64,000 nucleotides of DNA from Desulfobacter vibrioformis DSM 8776 (GTDB taxonomy: Bacteria; Desulfobacterota; Desulfobacteria; Desulfobacterales; Desulfobacteraceae), in assembly GCF_000745975.1 (NCBI RefSeq), contig NZ_JQKJ01000011.1, forward strand, positions 99,491 to 163,490. Direction: 5' to 3'. The position numbers and the translations under genes were made by a program. The stretch's first letter is position 1, and each line of letters starts with the position of its first letter. Below are positions 52,240-60,364 of this stretch, piece by piece. Below the pieces are notes generated by a model. That model made no database searches. It saw only the letters and a list, made by a program, of their open reading frames with translations, and had not been told where the DNA came from.

Positions 52240-53654
52240 TGGGTTTTGAATTCGGCAAATACCCGCCAAAGGACGCCCTGGCATATTGGCAGTCCAAGGT
52301 GCCGGTCACGGCCAGGGAATATTACGATCTGGCCGGCCATGCCCGGGCCACGGCCTTTACCGTGTCCGGACTGGCCCGGATGGACCAGGTGCAGGCCGTG
52401 TATGACAGCCTGGGAAAGGCCCTGGCTGACGGCCAGGCGTTCGGGGCCTGGAAAGAGGATGTACTCAAAAAACTGCCCGCAGGCTGGGAGGATAAGGGGT
52501 TTCATCTGGAGACCATTTACCGCACCAACATGCAGACCGCTTACCAGACCGGCCGGTACAAGCAGATGATGGCAACGGTTAAAACCCGGCCGTTCTGGCG
52601 GTATTCAGCCATTAAGGACAAACGTACAAGGCCAATACACGCATTGCTCCACGGCAAGGTCAAACGGGCGGATGATCCGTTCTGGGACACCTTTTATCCG
52701 CCCAACGGCCACCGGTGCCGGTGTACGGTGACCAGCCTGTCCCAGCGGGAAATGGACCGCAAGGGGCTGAAGGAAGATACCTATCTCAAGAAAGGCGCCC
52801 TGGTGGAGCCCGTTGACCCAAAGACCGGGAATAAGATGCCGGCAAGGCCTTTGATGCCGGACAATAATTTTGCCGGCAATACCGCCAAATCGTTCTGGGA
52901 GCCGGATTTCGGCAAGTACAGCAAACCCATTGGGGATGCCGGGAAAGCTGCCATTGACAAGGTGACGGGCAAGGCGGCCCTGGGCGTTAAAACCCGGACA
53001 GATATGGTTGGGGCGATCAAAGACAAGCTTGCGCCGTTAAGCCGGAAAGGGATCAAGCAGGTTGAATTCATATCCGCCGGCTACCTGATGGCCACGGACG
53101 GACAGGGCGGGATTACCATTTCCACACGCGAATTTGCCGGCATCGGCATGACACCGTCAAGGGACCTGTTGAATGCGTTCAAGAAGCTGGGGACCCCGGA
53201 CAAACTTACGTTCAACGAAGAGTACGCCCTGGAAAGCCTGTGGCATGAGATCCAGCACAATAACCAGAAAATCGGATCGTATGTCAAAGGCGATTACAGG
53301 TGCACCCTGCTGGAAACAGTGAACCAGTGGGTGTCCCGCAGGACATATCAGCGAATGATGGATCAATTGGGCGGTTACAAGCCCGTGCATGCGAAAAAAG
53401 TCAAGACTGACGGATATGGGTATGCGAAATACCTGCGCCGGTTTGATGCCCTGCTGGAGCGTCTGGGGCTGGATGATATGGAATTGCTGGCACAGATGGA
53501 ACAGATCCACCTGAAGAAAAATACGGATGACTATGCCGTATTTGTCAGCCAGTTGATGGCAGAGCGTTCAGGCAAGGATAAAGCCCTGCTTAAAGCATGT
53601 CTTAAGAATTTGGGTAATCCGGAGGATTTTGAAAAGTGTTTAGGAGGAATTTAA
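52239..53654 (+). CDS. Head morphogenesis protein (Mu gp30 / SPP1 gp7-like) with HEXXH-containing extension
   Basis: Residues 1 to about 190 are the gp30/SPP1 gp7-type minor head domain, with YRTNMQTAYQTGRYKQM and the metal-binding-like FYPPNGHRCRCTVTSLS. From about residue 240 comes an extension not usual for gp30. It contains LWHEIQHNNQK, a classic HEXXH zinc-protease motif (His336, Glu337, His340), followed by LLETVNQWVSRRTY, where the Glu could be the third ligand. The domain may be a protease ejected with the DNA or used in head maturation. Function of the extension is inference. Confidence 0.88.
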   Translation: MGFEFGKYPPKDALAYWQSKVPVTAREYYDLAGHARATAFTVSGLARMDQVQAVYDSLGKALADGQAFGAWKEDVLKKLPAGWEDKGFHLETIYRTNMQTAYQTGRYKQMMATVKTRPFWRYSAIKDKRTRPIHALLHGKVKRADDPFWDTFYPPNGHRCRCTVTSLSQREMDRKGLKEDTYLKKGALVEPVDPKTGNKMPARPLMPDNNFAGNTAKSFWEPDFGKYSKPIGDAGKAAIDKVTGKAALGVKTRTDMVGAIKDKLAPLSRKGIKQVEFISAGYLMATDGQGGITISTREFAGIGMTPSRDLLNAFKKLGTPDKLTFNEEYALESLWHEIQHNNQKIGSYVKGDYRCTLLETVNQWVSRRTYQRMMDQLGGYKPVHAKKVKTDGYGYAKYLRRFDALLERLGLDDMELLAQMEQIHLKKNTDDYAVFVSQLMAERSGKDKALLKACLKNLGNPEDFEKCLGGI

Positions 53655-53929
53655 ACATGCTGAATGCAGCCGCCGGCAAGCTCATGGCCCAGGGTGAACA
53701 GGTCGTCAAATCCGTCCTTGCGGGCTTTTTCAAAGTATTCGTCCACTTTTTCCTTTTGGCCGCGCATATCAAAAAGAAAGCACAGTTGACGCCAGTGAAC
53801 TTTGGTGGCTTCAGCCCTGCATTTTTTGGCGAAGTCGATCTCATCGGCAGATTCCATGCCAAGGGTTGTCAGTTCCTTGGCCGTGGGATTGTGGTCAAAA
53901 ATGGATTCGCATTTGTAAAGAAACGCCAT
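53651..53929 (-). CDS. Small leftward gene inside the late operon, unknown
   Basis: A 92-residue protein (FLYKCESIFDHNPTAKEL; FDDLFTLGHELAGG) read against the late operon. AGGAG is well placed before its ATG at 53929, and the composition is protein-like, so it is probably real. Its 3' end overlaps the gp30-like gene by four bases. No family recognised. It may be an independently expressed lysogeny gene. Confidence 0.68.
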   Translation of the reverse strand: MAFLYKCESIFDHNPTAKELTTLGMESADEIDFAKKCRAEATKVHWRQLCFLFDMRGQKEKVDEYFEKARKDGFDDLFTLGHELAGGCIQHV

Positions 53930-53985
53930 CTTTGGGCTCCTGATATTAAAAATTACCGGTTTAAAACCACTTTAACCACAAGGGG

Positions 53986-54945
53986 ATGAAAAGTCAATCC
54001 ATGGGAAATACAGACAAAAACTGGGATCTGATCTTCAAGGCAGGCACCCACACCAGCTCAAACGGTCAAACCCGGGACTGGACTGCGAAAGATCTGGACG
54101 CCCTTGCGGCGAATACAGGCGGGAATGCCCCCATCGTGATCCGGCACCCCCAGAAACATGCCCAGGCGTTTGAATTCGGTAAAATTGCCAGTTTAAAGCG
54201 TTTTGGGGATGAATTGAGGGCTCAGTACCGGGATGTGCCTGAAATCCTGTCCATGGCCGTAAAAGAGGGCTTAAACCTGGCCAAATCGGTTTCCATAGAT
54301 CCGGTGAAGATGGTGATCCGGCATGTGGGCCTTCTGGGGGCCGGGCAGGAACCGGCGGTGGAAGGTCTGGGGCCAGTAAATTTCGAAGCAGATGACGGCA
54401 GCGGCGAGGGGGAAACCCTTCTGACATACATGATCAATCAAATCAATTTTGAAAAGGAGGGGACAATGGACCCCAAAGACAAAGAGATTCAGGGGCTCAA
54501 GGACAAGGTCAAAGCCCTGGAGGCCGGAAACGAAACCAAGGCCCTGCAGGGCAAGGCCGGTCAGGCCCAAGCGGATCTGAAAAAGGAACAGGACGCCCAT
54601 GAGGCAACAAAGCAGGAGTTTGAAAAGTTCAAACAGGACCAGGCGGACAAGGCCCTGGAGGCCCGGGTGGATGCCCTGGCGGAATCGGGCAGGATCAAAC
54701 CGGCAGAAAAAGCCAAAGTACTCTCCTTTGCAAAGGCCATGGCTGATGCAGATGCCACCATGGAATTTTGCGCCCCGGACGGCAAAAAAGAGACTGTCAC
54801 CCCCAGGGAGAATTATCTGCGGGATCTTGAGGCGCTTGATCCGGACAAAGACGGGCTTTTGAATGAGTTTGCAAAGCCGGATCATGCCGGGCCTGCACAC
54901 GGCAATGACCAGGACGTGTTTAAAGACATCAACAATTATGCATAA
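53986..54945 (+). CDS. Mu gpI-like prohead protease with C-terminal scaffold
   Basis: A 319-residue protein. The N-terminal half (LIFKAGTHTSSNGQTRDWT, APIVIRHPQKHAQAFEFGKI) matches the Mu gpI protease family; the RHP His and later KSVSIDP Ser are likely catalytic. The C-terminal half is a charged coiled coil typical of scaffolding. An internal in-frame start with a strong ribosome site lies at 54466. The ATG at 53986 is very near AAGGGG; ATG 54001 is an alternative. Confidence 0.88.
   Translation: MKSQSMGNTDKNWDLIFKAGTHTSSNGQTRDWTAKDLDALAANTGGNAPIVIRHPQKHAQAFEFGKIASLKRFGDELRAQYRDVPEILSMAVKEGLNLAKSVSIDPVKMVIRHVGLLGAGQEPAVEGLGPVNFEADDGSGEGETLLTYMINQINFEKEGTMDPKDKEIQGLKDKVKALEAGNETKALQGKAGQAQADLKKEQDAHEATKQEFEKFKQDQADKALEARVDALAESGRIKPAEKAKVLSFAKAMADADATMEFCAPDGKKETVTPRENYLRDLEALDPDKDGLLNEFAKPDHAGPAHGNDQDVFKDINNYA
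54466..54945 (+). CDS. Nested in-frame scaffold protein (Mu gpZ-like)
   Basis: An ATG at 54466, in frame with the protease, follows AAGGAGGGG at ideal distance. Translation from here gives a 159-residue, coiled-coil scaffold alone (MDPKDKEIQGLKDKVKALEA). Mu makes its scaffold gpZ from an internal start in gene I in the same way. Seen: the ribosome site and frame; inferred: production of the short form. Confidence 0.7.
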   Translation: MDPKDKEIQGLKDKVKALEAGNETKALQGKAGQAQADLKKEQDAHEATKQEFEKFKQDQADKALEARVDALAESGRIKPAEKAKVLSFAKAMADADATMEFCAPDGKKETVTPRENYLRDLEALDPDKDGLLNEFAKPDHAGPAHGNDQDVFKDINNYA

Positions 54946-54978
54946 CGGCGCAGCATAAGCCTGCGCAAAGGAGCAAAA

Positions 54979-55563
54979 ATGCCTATCAGTGGAAACATTT
55001 CATCCAGAACATTTGATGCCGAACGTGCCGGGATTCCCATGGCCCCGGTCAATGTCCAGCCGGTTCCCTTGGAGTCCGACGATGCTGTCTGGCCCTGCGG
55101 GCTGGTCCTTGGAAAGGACGCGGACGGCAAATTTCTGCCATATGCCGGCTTGACCGAACAGATCGGCACAGGAGATGGGACAGAAAAAGCGTTTACCGGC
55201 CAGGTCGGGCCTATTGAGCCTGGTTCTGCAGAAGTGACGGCAGAATCCATCACTCTGGATGATGACGGTTGCGGCAATCTTGCCGGCACCGGCGGAGCCG
55301 GGTCAATCAATTACCAGACCGGCAAGGTGGTGGTGGGCTTTACCGCTGCTCCGGCCAACGCTGCTGCTGTGGAGCTGGATTACAGCCCTGACCCTGTGGC
55401 TGTCCTGGACGCTGAGACCGACACCTCGGACATGGATGTGTCCAATGCGGTGGTATTCGGAGCAGTTAAAAAGTCAGCGCTCAAGGTGGGTGTCACAGCC
55501 CAGACAGCCGCCGGGGATGCTGTTGTGGAGCGGCTCAGACAGCGGCACATCCACGCGGTGTAA
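54979..55563 (+). CDS. Head decoration-like protein
   Basis: A 194-residue protein. The N- and C-terminal parts (GIPMAPVNVQPVPLESDD; VFGAVKKSALKVGVTAQTAA) fit small capsid decoration proteins such as lambda gpD relatives. A central insertion (GTGDGTEKAFTGQVGPIEPG...) looks like an added beta-domain with a repeat-like tail pattern. It is placed between scaffold and major head, the usual slot for decoration proteins. AAAGGAG precedes the ATG. Confidence 0.7.
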   Translation: MPISGNISSRTFDAERAGIPMAPVNVQPVPLESDDAVWPCGLVLGKDADGKFLPYAGLTEQIGTGDGTEKAFTGQVGPIEPGSAEVTAESITLDDDGCGNLAGTGGAGSINYQTGKVVVGFTAAPANAAAVELDYSPDPVAVLDAETDTSDMDVSNAVVFGAVKKSALKVGVTAQTAAGDAVVERLRQRHIHAV

Positions 55564-55596
55564 GCGCATTGATCAAGAATAAAAGGAGAGTATTCA

Positions 55597-56580
55597 ATGT
55601 TGGATTTAAGGAAGTATTTCAATGTAAAGGCAGTGGCCCAGCGGCTCAAACAGCTGCAGCCGCTCAAGACCACGGTGGTGGACACGTTTTTTACCCGCAA
55701 GGTGAACCACCCGTTCGACAAGGTGGGCCGCTCTGATCTGAGCAGCATCCTTGCCACCATGCCCCTGATCAACCGGGGAGCGGCATCCCTGGCAGTCAAG
55801 CGGGGATCGCTCTCCCTGGATGATTACGAGCCCTTTGAAGTTGCCACCCATGATTTTTTCACGGCTGCGGACATGAACCGGCTCAAACACCTGGATGAAC
55901 AAGGGGTCCAGGCCAGACTATCCACTGTGGACGACAACCTGCGCCGGATCTGCCGGGCAACTGCCGAAGGCATTGCCGCAAAATCCCTGACCGGAACCGT
56001 GACCTGGCCTGTGGCCCTGGAGGGCGGGGGCACGGATACCTATCAGGTCAGTTTCGGCTCCCCCCTGAGCTATACGCCGGATGTGCTCTGGGACGCTGCG
56101 GAAGCCAATGTGCGCAAGGTGTTCAATCATCTCCAGGAGATGGAAACCCTGGTGGAGGATTCCGGGTACGGCGGTGAGGTCAAATTCTGGGCGGGCAAGG
56201 ATGCCTACAACCAGCTGCTGACCCTGGCCGAGGTGTACGGGGAGAACCCCAAGGCCAAGCTGCGGGTGGAGGTGTCGGCGGACGGCATCTCCCTGGGCGG
56301 TTTTTTGATCAAAAAAATGGCTGAAAGTTATCTGGACCCCATCACCGGCGCATCCACGGCCAAGGTTGGGGCAAAACAGATTATGGCCTATGCCTCTGAT
56401 GCGATTCACACGCTGTTTTACTGCGCCCTGGATGATCTGGATGCCCAGCTGGCAGCCATGCCCTATTACTCCAAACCGGTCAAGTCTGACGATCCGTCCG
56501 GGGTGAAGATCATCGGCCGCAGCAAGCCGTTCCCGGCGCCGGTGGTCAAGGCGATCTGCTGGGCCACGGTGGTTTCATGA
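55597..56580 (+). CDS. Major head protein (Mu gpT-like, HK97 fold)
   Basis: A 327-residue major capsid protein with gpT-like stretches: VVDTFFTRKVNHPFDKVG, GAASLAVKRGSLSLDDY, SYTPDVLWDAAEANVRKVFNH and a C-terminal FYCALDDLDAQLAAMPYYSKP. It assembles the icosahedral shell. AAAGGAGAG precedes the ATG. Family match by sequence style is strong. Confidence 0.9.
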   Translation: MLDLRKYFNVKAVAQRLKQLQPLKTTVVDTFFTRKVNHPFDKVGRSDLSSILATMPLINRGAASLAVKRGSLSLDDYEPFEVATHDFFTAADMNRLKHLDEQGVQARLSTVDDNLRRICRATAEGIAAKSLTGTVTWPVALEGGGTDTYQVSFGSPLSYTPDVLWDAAEANVRKVFNHLQEMETLVEDSGYGGEVKFWAGKDAYNQLLTLAEVYGENPKAKLRVEVSADGISLGGFLIKKMAESYLDPITGASTAKVGAKQIMAYASDAIHTLFYCALDDLDAQLAAMPYYSKPVKSDDPSGVKIIGRSKPFPAPVVKAICWATVVS

Positions 56581-56691
56581 AACTAGAGACAAGAAACATG
56601 AAACAAGAATTGAATAATGAACGGGAGGGGAACCTTGATACAAGACACTTGATACGTCTTGTATCTTGTATCAAGTTTCCAGTTTCTTGAT
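56578..56691. repeat. Intergenic repeat block with nested inverted repeats
   Basis: The block contains GAAACTAGAGAC (56579-56590), shared with 59578-59589, and nested perfect dyads: CTTGATACAAG/CTTGTATCAAG (56634-56644, 56665-56675) and GATACAAGAC/GTCTTGTATC (56637-56646, 56656-56665). GGGAGGGG (56623-56630) precedes the hairpin and would normally serve as a ribosome site, but the next gene starts 61 bases further on. Confidence 0.75.
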
Positions 56692-57144
56692 ATGGCTTAT
56701 TGCACGATTGCTGATATCCAGGCGGCCATGGATGCCCGTGACCTGGTCCGTTACACCGACGACAGCGATGCCGGCGCTGCGGACCAGGGCAAAATCACGG
56801 CAGCCATTACCGGGGCCGGGGCCATTATTGATTCCCATATTTGCGGGCGGTACGGGGCGGGATTGAGTCCGGTACCGGACCTGATCAAAGATCTGGCCGT
56901 GGATATCAGTATTTACAGGATTTCGTCCAGGCGGGCGGATGCTCCGGAGGAGTTCCGGAAGCGGTATGAGGACGCCATCAGCCGGCTGAAGCGCATTGCT
57001 TCCGGGGATACGGATATCCCAGGCATTGAAATTGATGAAGATACCGGCACCACGGACGGGGCTGCGGCTGTGGTGAGCCAGAAACCTGTTTTTTCCGGCC
57101 CGGGCCGCTGTCAGATATACGGCCCGCTGCCCTGGGAGTATTGA
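56692..57144 (+). CDS. Mu gp36-like protein (DUF1320)
   Basis: A 150-residue head-tail connector-type protein: MAYCTIADIQAAMDARDLV and a core LIKDLAVDISIYRISSRRADAPEEFRKRYEDA. The family follows the major head gene in Mu-like phages. The ATG lacks a nearby ribosome site; the only good one is on the far side of a hairpin (see the repeat entry). An upstream TTG start would run through repeat sequence and is unlikely. Confidence 0.88.
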   Translation: MAYCTIADIQAAMDARDLVRYTDDSDAGAADQGKITAAITGAGAIIDSHICGRYGAGLSPVPDLIKDLAVDISIYRISSRRADAPEEFRKRYEDAISRLKRIASGDTDIPGIEIDEDTGTTDGAAAVVSQKPVFSGPGRCQIYGPLPWEY

Positions 57145-57145
57145 T

Positions 57146-57655
57146 ATGAGCGGATTTGCCCTGACCCTAAACTGGGAGGATGACGGTGTGCAGCAGCTGT
57201 GCAAAGCGGCCATCAGCCGCATTGATGATATGACGCCTGTAATGGCGGATTTTTCCGGGCGCATGCTCAGCGAAACTATGGAGCGGTTTGATCTGGAACA
57301 GGCCCCGGACGGCACCGGCTGGCAGAAGCTGAGCGATGCAACCGAAGAGATGCGCGCCGAGGCAGGCAAATGGCCGGGCAAAAAACTGCAGGTGGATGGG
57401 ACCCTGCGCAGCTCCATCCAGGGCGGGCATGATGCCGCCGGTGTGGACCTGGCGTCCACCAATGTGGAGTATGCGGCGATTCACAACTTCGGGGGCACCA
57501 TCAAACCGAAAAAGGGTAAGGCGCTCAAGTTCGGGAGCGCCATTGTCAGCCAGGTAAAAATTCCCCGGCGGCAATATCTGGGTTTCGGTGATGACGATAT
57601 TGACTATTTTAACGAATCCGTGACCGGGTGGGTGGTTACGGGGAAGGTGGGGTAA
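57146..57655 (+). CDS. Virion morphogenesis protein (Mu gpG-like tail completion)
   Basis: A 169-residue protein of the phage virion morphogenesis family: LSETMERFDLEQAPDGTGW near residue 50 and YAAIHNFGGTIKP, IPRRQYLGFG in the C-terminal half. Such proteins complete the tail-head join. GGGAG precedes the ATG; it starts two bases after the gp36-like stop. Confidence 0.88.
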   Translation: MSGFALTLNWEDDGVQQLCKAAISRIDDMTPVMADFSGRMLSETMERFDLEQAPDGTGWQKLSDATEEMRAEAGKWPGKKLQVDGTLRSSIQGGHDAAGVDLASTNVEYAAIHNFGGTIKPKKGKALKFGSAIVSQVKIPRRQYLGFGDDDIDYFNESVTGWVVTGKVG

Positions 57656-58075
57656 ATGGACAGGCTGCTGCCGCAGATCCAGGCGTTCTGCAAGGAAACC
57701 TTTGACTGGGTGCGCAAGTCCGATGTGACCCTGGTGCCGGCTCCCGGAATGATCCCGGAAGGGGTGGGATTCCCGTTTATCGGGATTAAAGACGGAGCCG
57801 TCGGTATCCACCACGATTTGACGGGCAATGTTCAGGAGCAGGATCTGGTCGTGGATATTTATATCTATGACCGGCTGGGCCAGGCAGAGACAAACATCAA
57901 GGGGCTGCATGAAAAGGTCAGAGATGTGTGCGAAAAGTTGACAGACCAGGTGTTCACCGGCGGGATTTTGTCTGCAGTACCCACCACGCTGATGCCTGTG
58001 GATCTGCTGCTGACACACAAAAAGGGCCTGGTGATCCGCAGGGGCCTGCGGTTCAAGTACGGACGGGAGGAATAA
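57656..58075 (+). CDS. Mu gp37-like protein (DUF1834)
   Basis: A 139-residue protein. PFIGIKDGAVGIHHDLTGN and DLVVDIYIYDRLGQAE form a beta-rich core as in tail terminator proteins, which cap the tail tube. It follows the morphogenesis gene without a gap. Assignment rests on position and general pattern. Confidence 0.78.
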   Translation: MDRLLPQIQAFCKETFDWVRKSDVTLVPAPGMIPEGVGFPFIGIKDGAVGIHHDLTGNVQEQDLVVDIYIYDRLGQAETNIKGLHEKVRDVCEKLTDQVFTGGILSAVPTTLMPVDLLLTHKKGLVIRRGLRFKYGREE

Positions 58076-58315
58076 ATGTACAAACTGAAATCAAATCAGC
58101 CGGCGTTCCAGGTGATGTCCGGGCCGTTTGCCCGGCAGCGGTTTGAACATGGGGCATCTTATCCCCAAGTGCCGGACAGGTACCGGAACCGGTTTGAAGA
58201 GATCCGGGAAGTGGATGAGGAAGACTCCGCCGCGGCCCCGGAAGAGACCGTGGACCCGGAAGAATCAGAAGAACAAGGAGAAATGATCTATGAGCACAGC
58301 AATTGCCAGCTATAA
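58076..58315 (+). CDS. Small acidic late protein (Mu gp38-like position)
   Basis: A 79-residue protein. The N-terminal half (MYKLKSNQPAFQVMSGPFAR) looks like short gp38-type proteins; the second half is very acidic (VDEEDSAAAPEETVDPEESE). It overlaps the next gene by 26 bases. Function unknown. Confidence 0.7.
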   Translation: MYKLKSNQPAFQVMSGPFARQRFEHGASYPQVPDRYRNRFEEIREVDEEDSAAAPEETVDPEESEEQGEMIYEHSNCQL

Positions 58316-59573
58316 CATGATCGCGGTGTCCCGGGCCGGTGAGGATGCCATCAACACCCAGGGGGACATTGACACGACGATTCTGGCGGACAAGTCCAGT
58401 ATCGCGGACCTGGAACCCCGGCGGGAGGATAACTCGGAAGAGCTGCGGGGCGGCAAGGAAGAGGCAGACACCATTTACGACAACGGGGCCACCTCCAAGA
58501 TGTCGCTGACCTTTAACAAGGCCCGGCCCCAGGATTATGCCCTGGTGTGCGGGTTTGGCCTGGGCGCGGTTTCCACGGCTGCTGCCGGAACGTCCGGGTA
58601 TCTGCACACCATCACGCCCATTGCCGGGGATCTGGATAAGAGCCGGTCCAATCCGTCCATGAGCTGTGCCATGCAGTATGGCCAGGAGGTGTTCAAGCGC
58701 CTGTTTTTCTCCATGGCCGTGAATTCGCTTAAGGCGGAATTTAAAAAAGATGCCTGGCCTACGTTGACCGCCGAGCTGGTGGGCACGGGCAAGCATGCGG
58801 ACAATGTGGCCAAAGAGACGGTGACAGATGCGGCCAATGCCACATCCCTGACCCTGGCCAGCCAGGTGCAGGGCAGCACGGCTGCTGAACGGCTGGATGC
58901 CGTGCACAGCATTGTGGCGGACATTGACGGTGTGAACACCCAGGTGACTGTGAATGCGGTGTCTGATGCGGACCCGGCAGTGGTGACCATTGAAGCGCCA
59001 GGAACTGCCACGGATGATGTGGCATATACCGTGATCTATGTGCCGGCGGAGTCTGACGGCTGGATGAGTTTTCCCGCCCGGGTACTGGAGACGCCTATGC
59101 GGGTGGCCAATCTGGCCATCACCGTGGGCGGCTCCTGGAACGGGTCTCAGTTTGTGGGCGGCCGGACCCTGGGCTGCGAGGTGTCCAGTCTGACCTGGAG
59201 CCTTGAGAACAGTATTGCAGCGGAATTTTGCATGGGCACGGATTACCGGTATGCGGCCAGGCTGATGCGCGAGGGGCGAAGCCAGACCATCAGCTTGAAC
59301 CAGGAGCTGCGTAACTTTATCCTGCAGCAGTATCTGTCAGACAATGCCACGTTTGGTGTGGATATCACCCTTTCAGGCATGGATTACGAGGCCGGGTATC
59401 CGTATCTGTTCCGGGCGATTTTCCCTTTGGTGGGGATTTTATCCGCGCCCATCAGCGTGGACGGCAAGCGTCTGGCCGAGGCCGGGGATCTCAAGGTGCT
59501 GGAACATGATACTTACGGGTCTGTGATTGTGCAGGTGCGCAACCAGGTGGCCAATTACGTTAATGCGGAATGA
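58290..59573 (+). CDS. Tail tube (major tail) protein of non-contractile type
   Basis: A 427-residue protein without the features of a contractile sheath. The N-terminal ISVSRAGEDAINTQGD-like segment (seen as MIAVSRAGEDAINTQGD), KMSLTFNKARPQDYALVCGF and VSSLTWSLENSIAAEFCMG fit siphophage tail tube proteins. A central part (about 170-265) rich in Ala, Thr and Val is probably an inserted beta domain exposed on the tube. Placement before the assembly chaperones supports it. AAGGAG precedes the ATG. Confidence 0.78.
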   Translation: MSTAIASYNMIAVSRAGEDAINTQGDIDTTILADKSSIADLEPRREDNSEELRGGKEEADTIYDNGATSKMSLTFNKARPQDYALVCGFGLGAVSTAAAGTSGYLHTITPIAGDLDKSRSNPSMSCAMQYGQEVFKRLFFSMAVNSLKAEFKKDAWPTLTAELVGTGKHADNVAKETVTDAANATSLTLASQVQGSTAAERLDAVHSIVADIDGVNTQVTVNAVSDADPAVVTIEAPGTATDDVAYTVIYVPAESDGWMSFPARVLETPMRVANLAITVGGSWNGSQFVGGRTLGCEVSSLTWSLENSIAAEFCMGTDYRYAARLMREGRSQTISLNQELRNFILQQYLSDNATFGVDITLSGMDYEAGYPYLFRAIFPLVGILSAPISVDGKRLAEAGDLKVLEHDTYGSVIVQVRNQVANYVNAE

Positions 59574-59577
59574 TCAA

Positions 59578-59600
59578 GAAACTAGAGACTGGAAACAAGA
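59578..59600. repeat. Second copy of the GAAACTAGAGAC intergenic motif
   Basis: GAAACTAGAGAC at 59578-59589 is identical to 56579-56590, followed here by TGGAAACAAGAAACAAG, which resembles the A-rich continuation of the first copy. Both lie directly after a stop codon, so they look like a small dispersed repeat inserted between late genes. Confidence 0.6.
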
Positions 59601-59651
59601 AACAAGATTTGGAATACCGGGATTTTAGTTTTTCAAAGGAGATTTGATGTT

Positions 59652-60086
59652 ATGCGGATTTTATCAAAGAGCGGGCACAATAAGCTGACCATTGTGGATA
59701 AGCTGGCCGGCGGAGAAGAACATGATATTTATTACCGGATGCCCACCACACAAGAACGGCAGGAATTTGAACAGGATAAAGTGAAACGCGATGGCGATAG
59801 TGTGCAAATTGACGCCACGGGTGCGGCATATGAAGCCGGGAAAAAAATCCTGACCGGTATCCGGGACGGGGATTTCGGCAGGGAAGATGAAACCGGTGAA
59901 GTTGTGCAGCTCTCTTCCACGCCGGGAAATGACGGGTACCTGGAAAACTGGAAAGATCTGGTGTGCGACCTGGCCCCGGATCATGTGATTCTGCTGGGGC
60001 TGCATGTGTTTGAAAACCCTACGGCGGTGAAGCGGGCACCGGCAGTCCCGCCAAAGCAGGTGACAGCCCCTGGGACATCCTCTTAA
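59652..60086 (+). CDS. Tail assembly chaperone, upstream frame
   Basis: A 144-residue protein (LSKSGHNKLTIVDKLAGGEE; VCDLAPDHVILLGLHVFENP) placed between tail tube and tape measure, the position of tail assembly chaperones. The -1 frame stays open from 60014 and runs through the overlap into the next frame, so a frameshifted longer form is likely, as in lambda gpG/gpGT. AAAGGAG precedes the ATG. Confidence 0.75.
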   Translation: MRILSKSGHNKLTIVDKLAGGEEHDIYYRMPTTQERQEFEQDKVKRDGDSVQIDATGAAYEAGKKILTGIRDGDFGREDETGEVVQLSSTPGNDGYLENWKDLVCDLAPDHVILLGLHVFENPTAVKRAPAVPPKQVTAPGTSS

Positions 60087-60139
60087 AGGATACCTGCAAT
60101 GCCCTGGAGGACAAGGCTCCGTGCGGGGCTGAAGACAAG

Positions 60140-60364
60140 ATGAAATGCCGGATTGAGGCAGGCAGCGAAAAGATACTGGCCTGGATGTGCAAAAATTGCC
60201 CCAAGCGGGAAATCCGGCACCCGCGGCCTTACTCGGTGAAGATGCACCGGGTCCGGCAGATGATCAAGGCCGGGTACCCGTTTGAAAAGAATGATTTGAC
60301 CCTGGAGGAGTGGCTGGATTTAGGAAGGATGGAATACTTCCTGGAAAGCAAACTGCAGAAATGA
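60140..60364 (+). CDS. Tail assembly chaperone, downstream frame (probable -1 frameshift product)
   Basis: The frame is open from 60014, and the part before its first ATG (SPWDILLKDTCNALEDKAP) already looks like real protein, so expression by frameshift from 59652-60086 is likelier than starting at 60140. The sequence holds four Cys (APCGAEDKMKC, CKNC) and a helical end DLTLEEWLDLGRMEYF. It ends overlapping the tape-measure start (ATGA). No canonical slippery heptamer is present; GCCAAAG at 60050-60056 is the closest. Confidence 0.65.
   Translation: MKCRIEAGSEKILAWMCKNCPKREIRHPRPYSVKMHRVRQMIKAGYPFEKNDLTLEEWLDLGRMEYFLESKLQK

Noticed and set aside
56578..56691. Possible CRISPR-like repeat-spacer array
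   Set aside because: Repeats are short, nested inverted copies without regular spacers, and no cas gene is present in the window.
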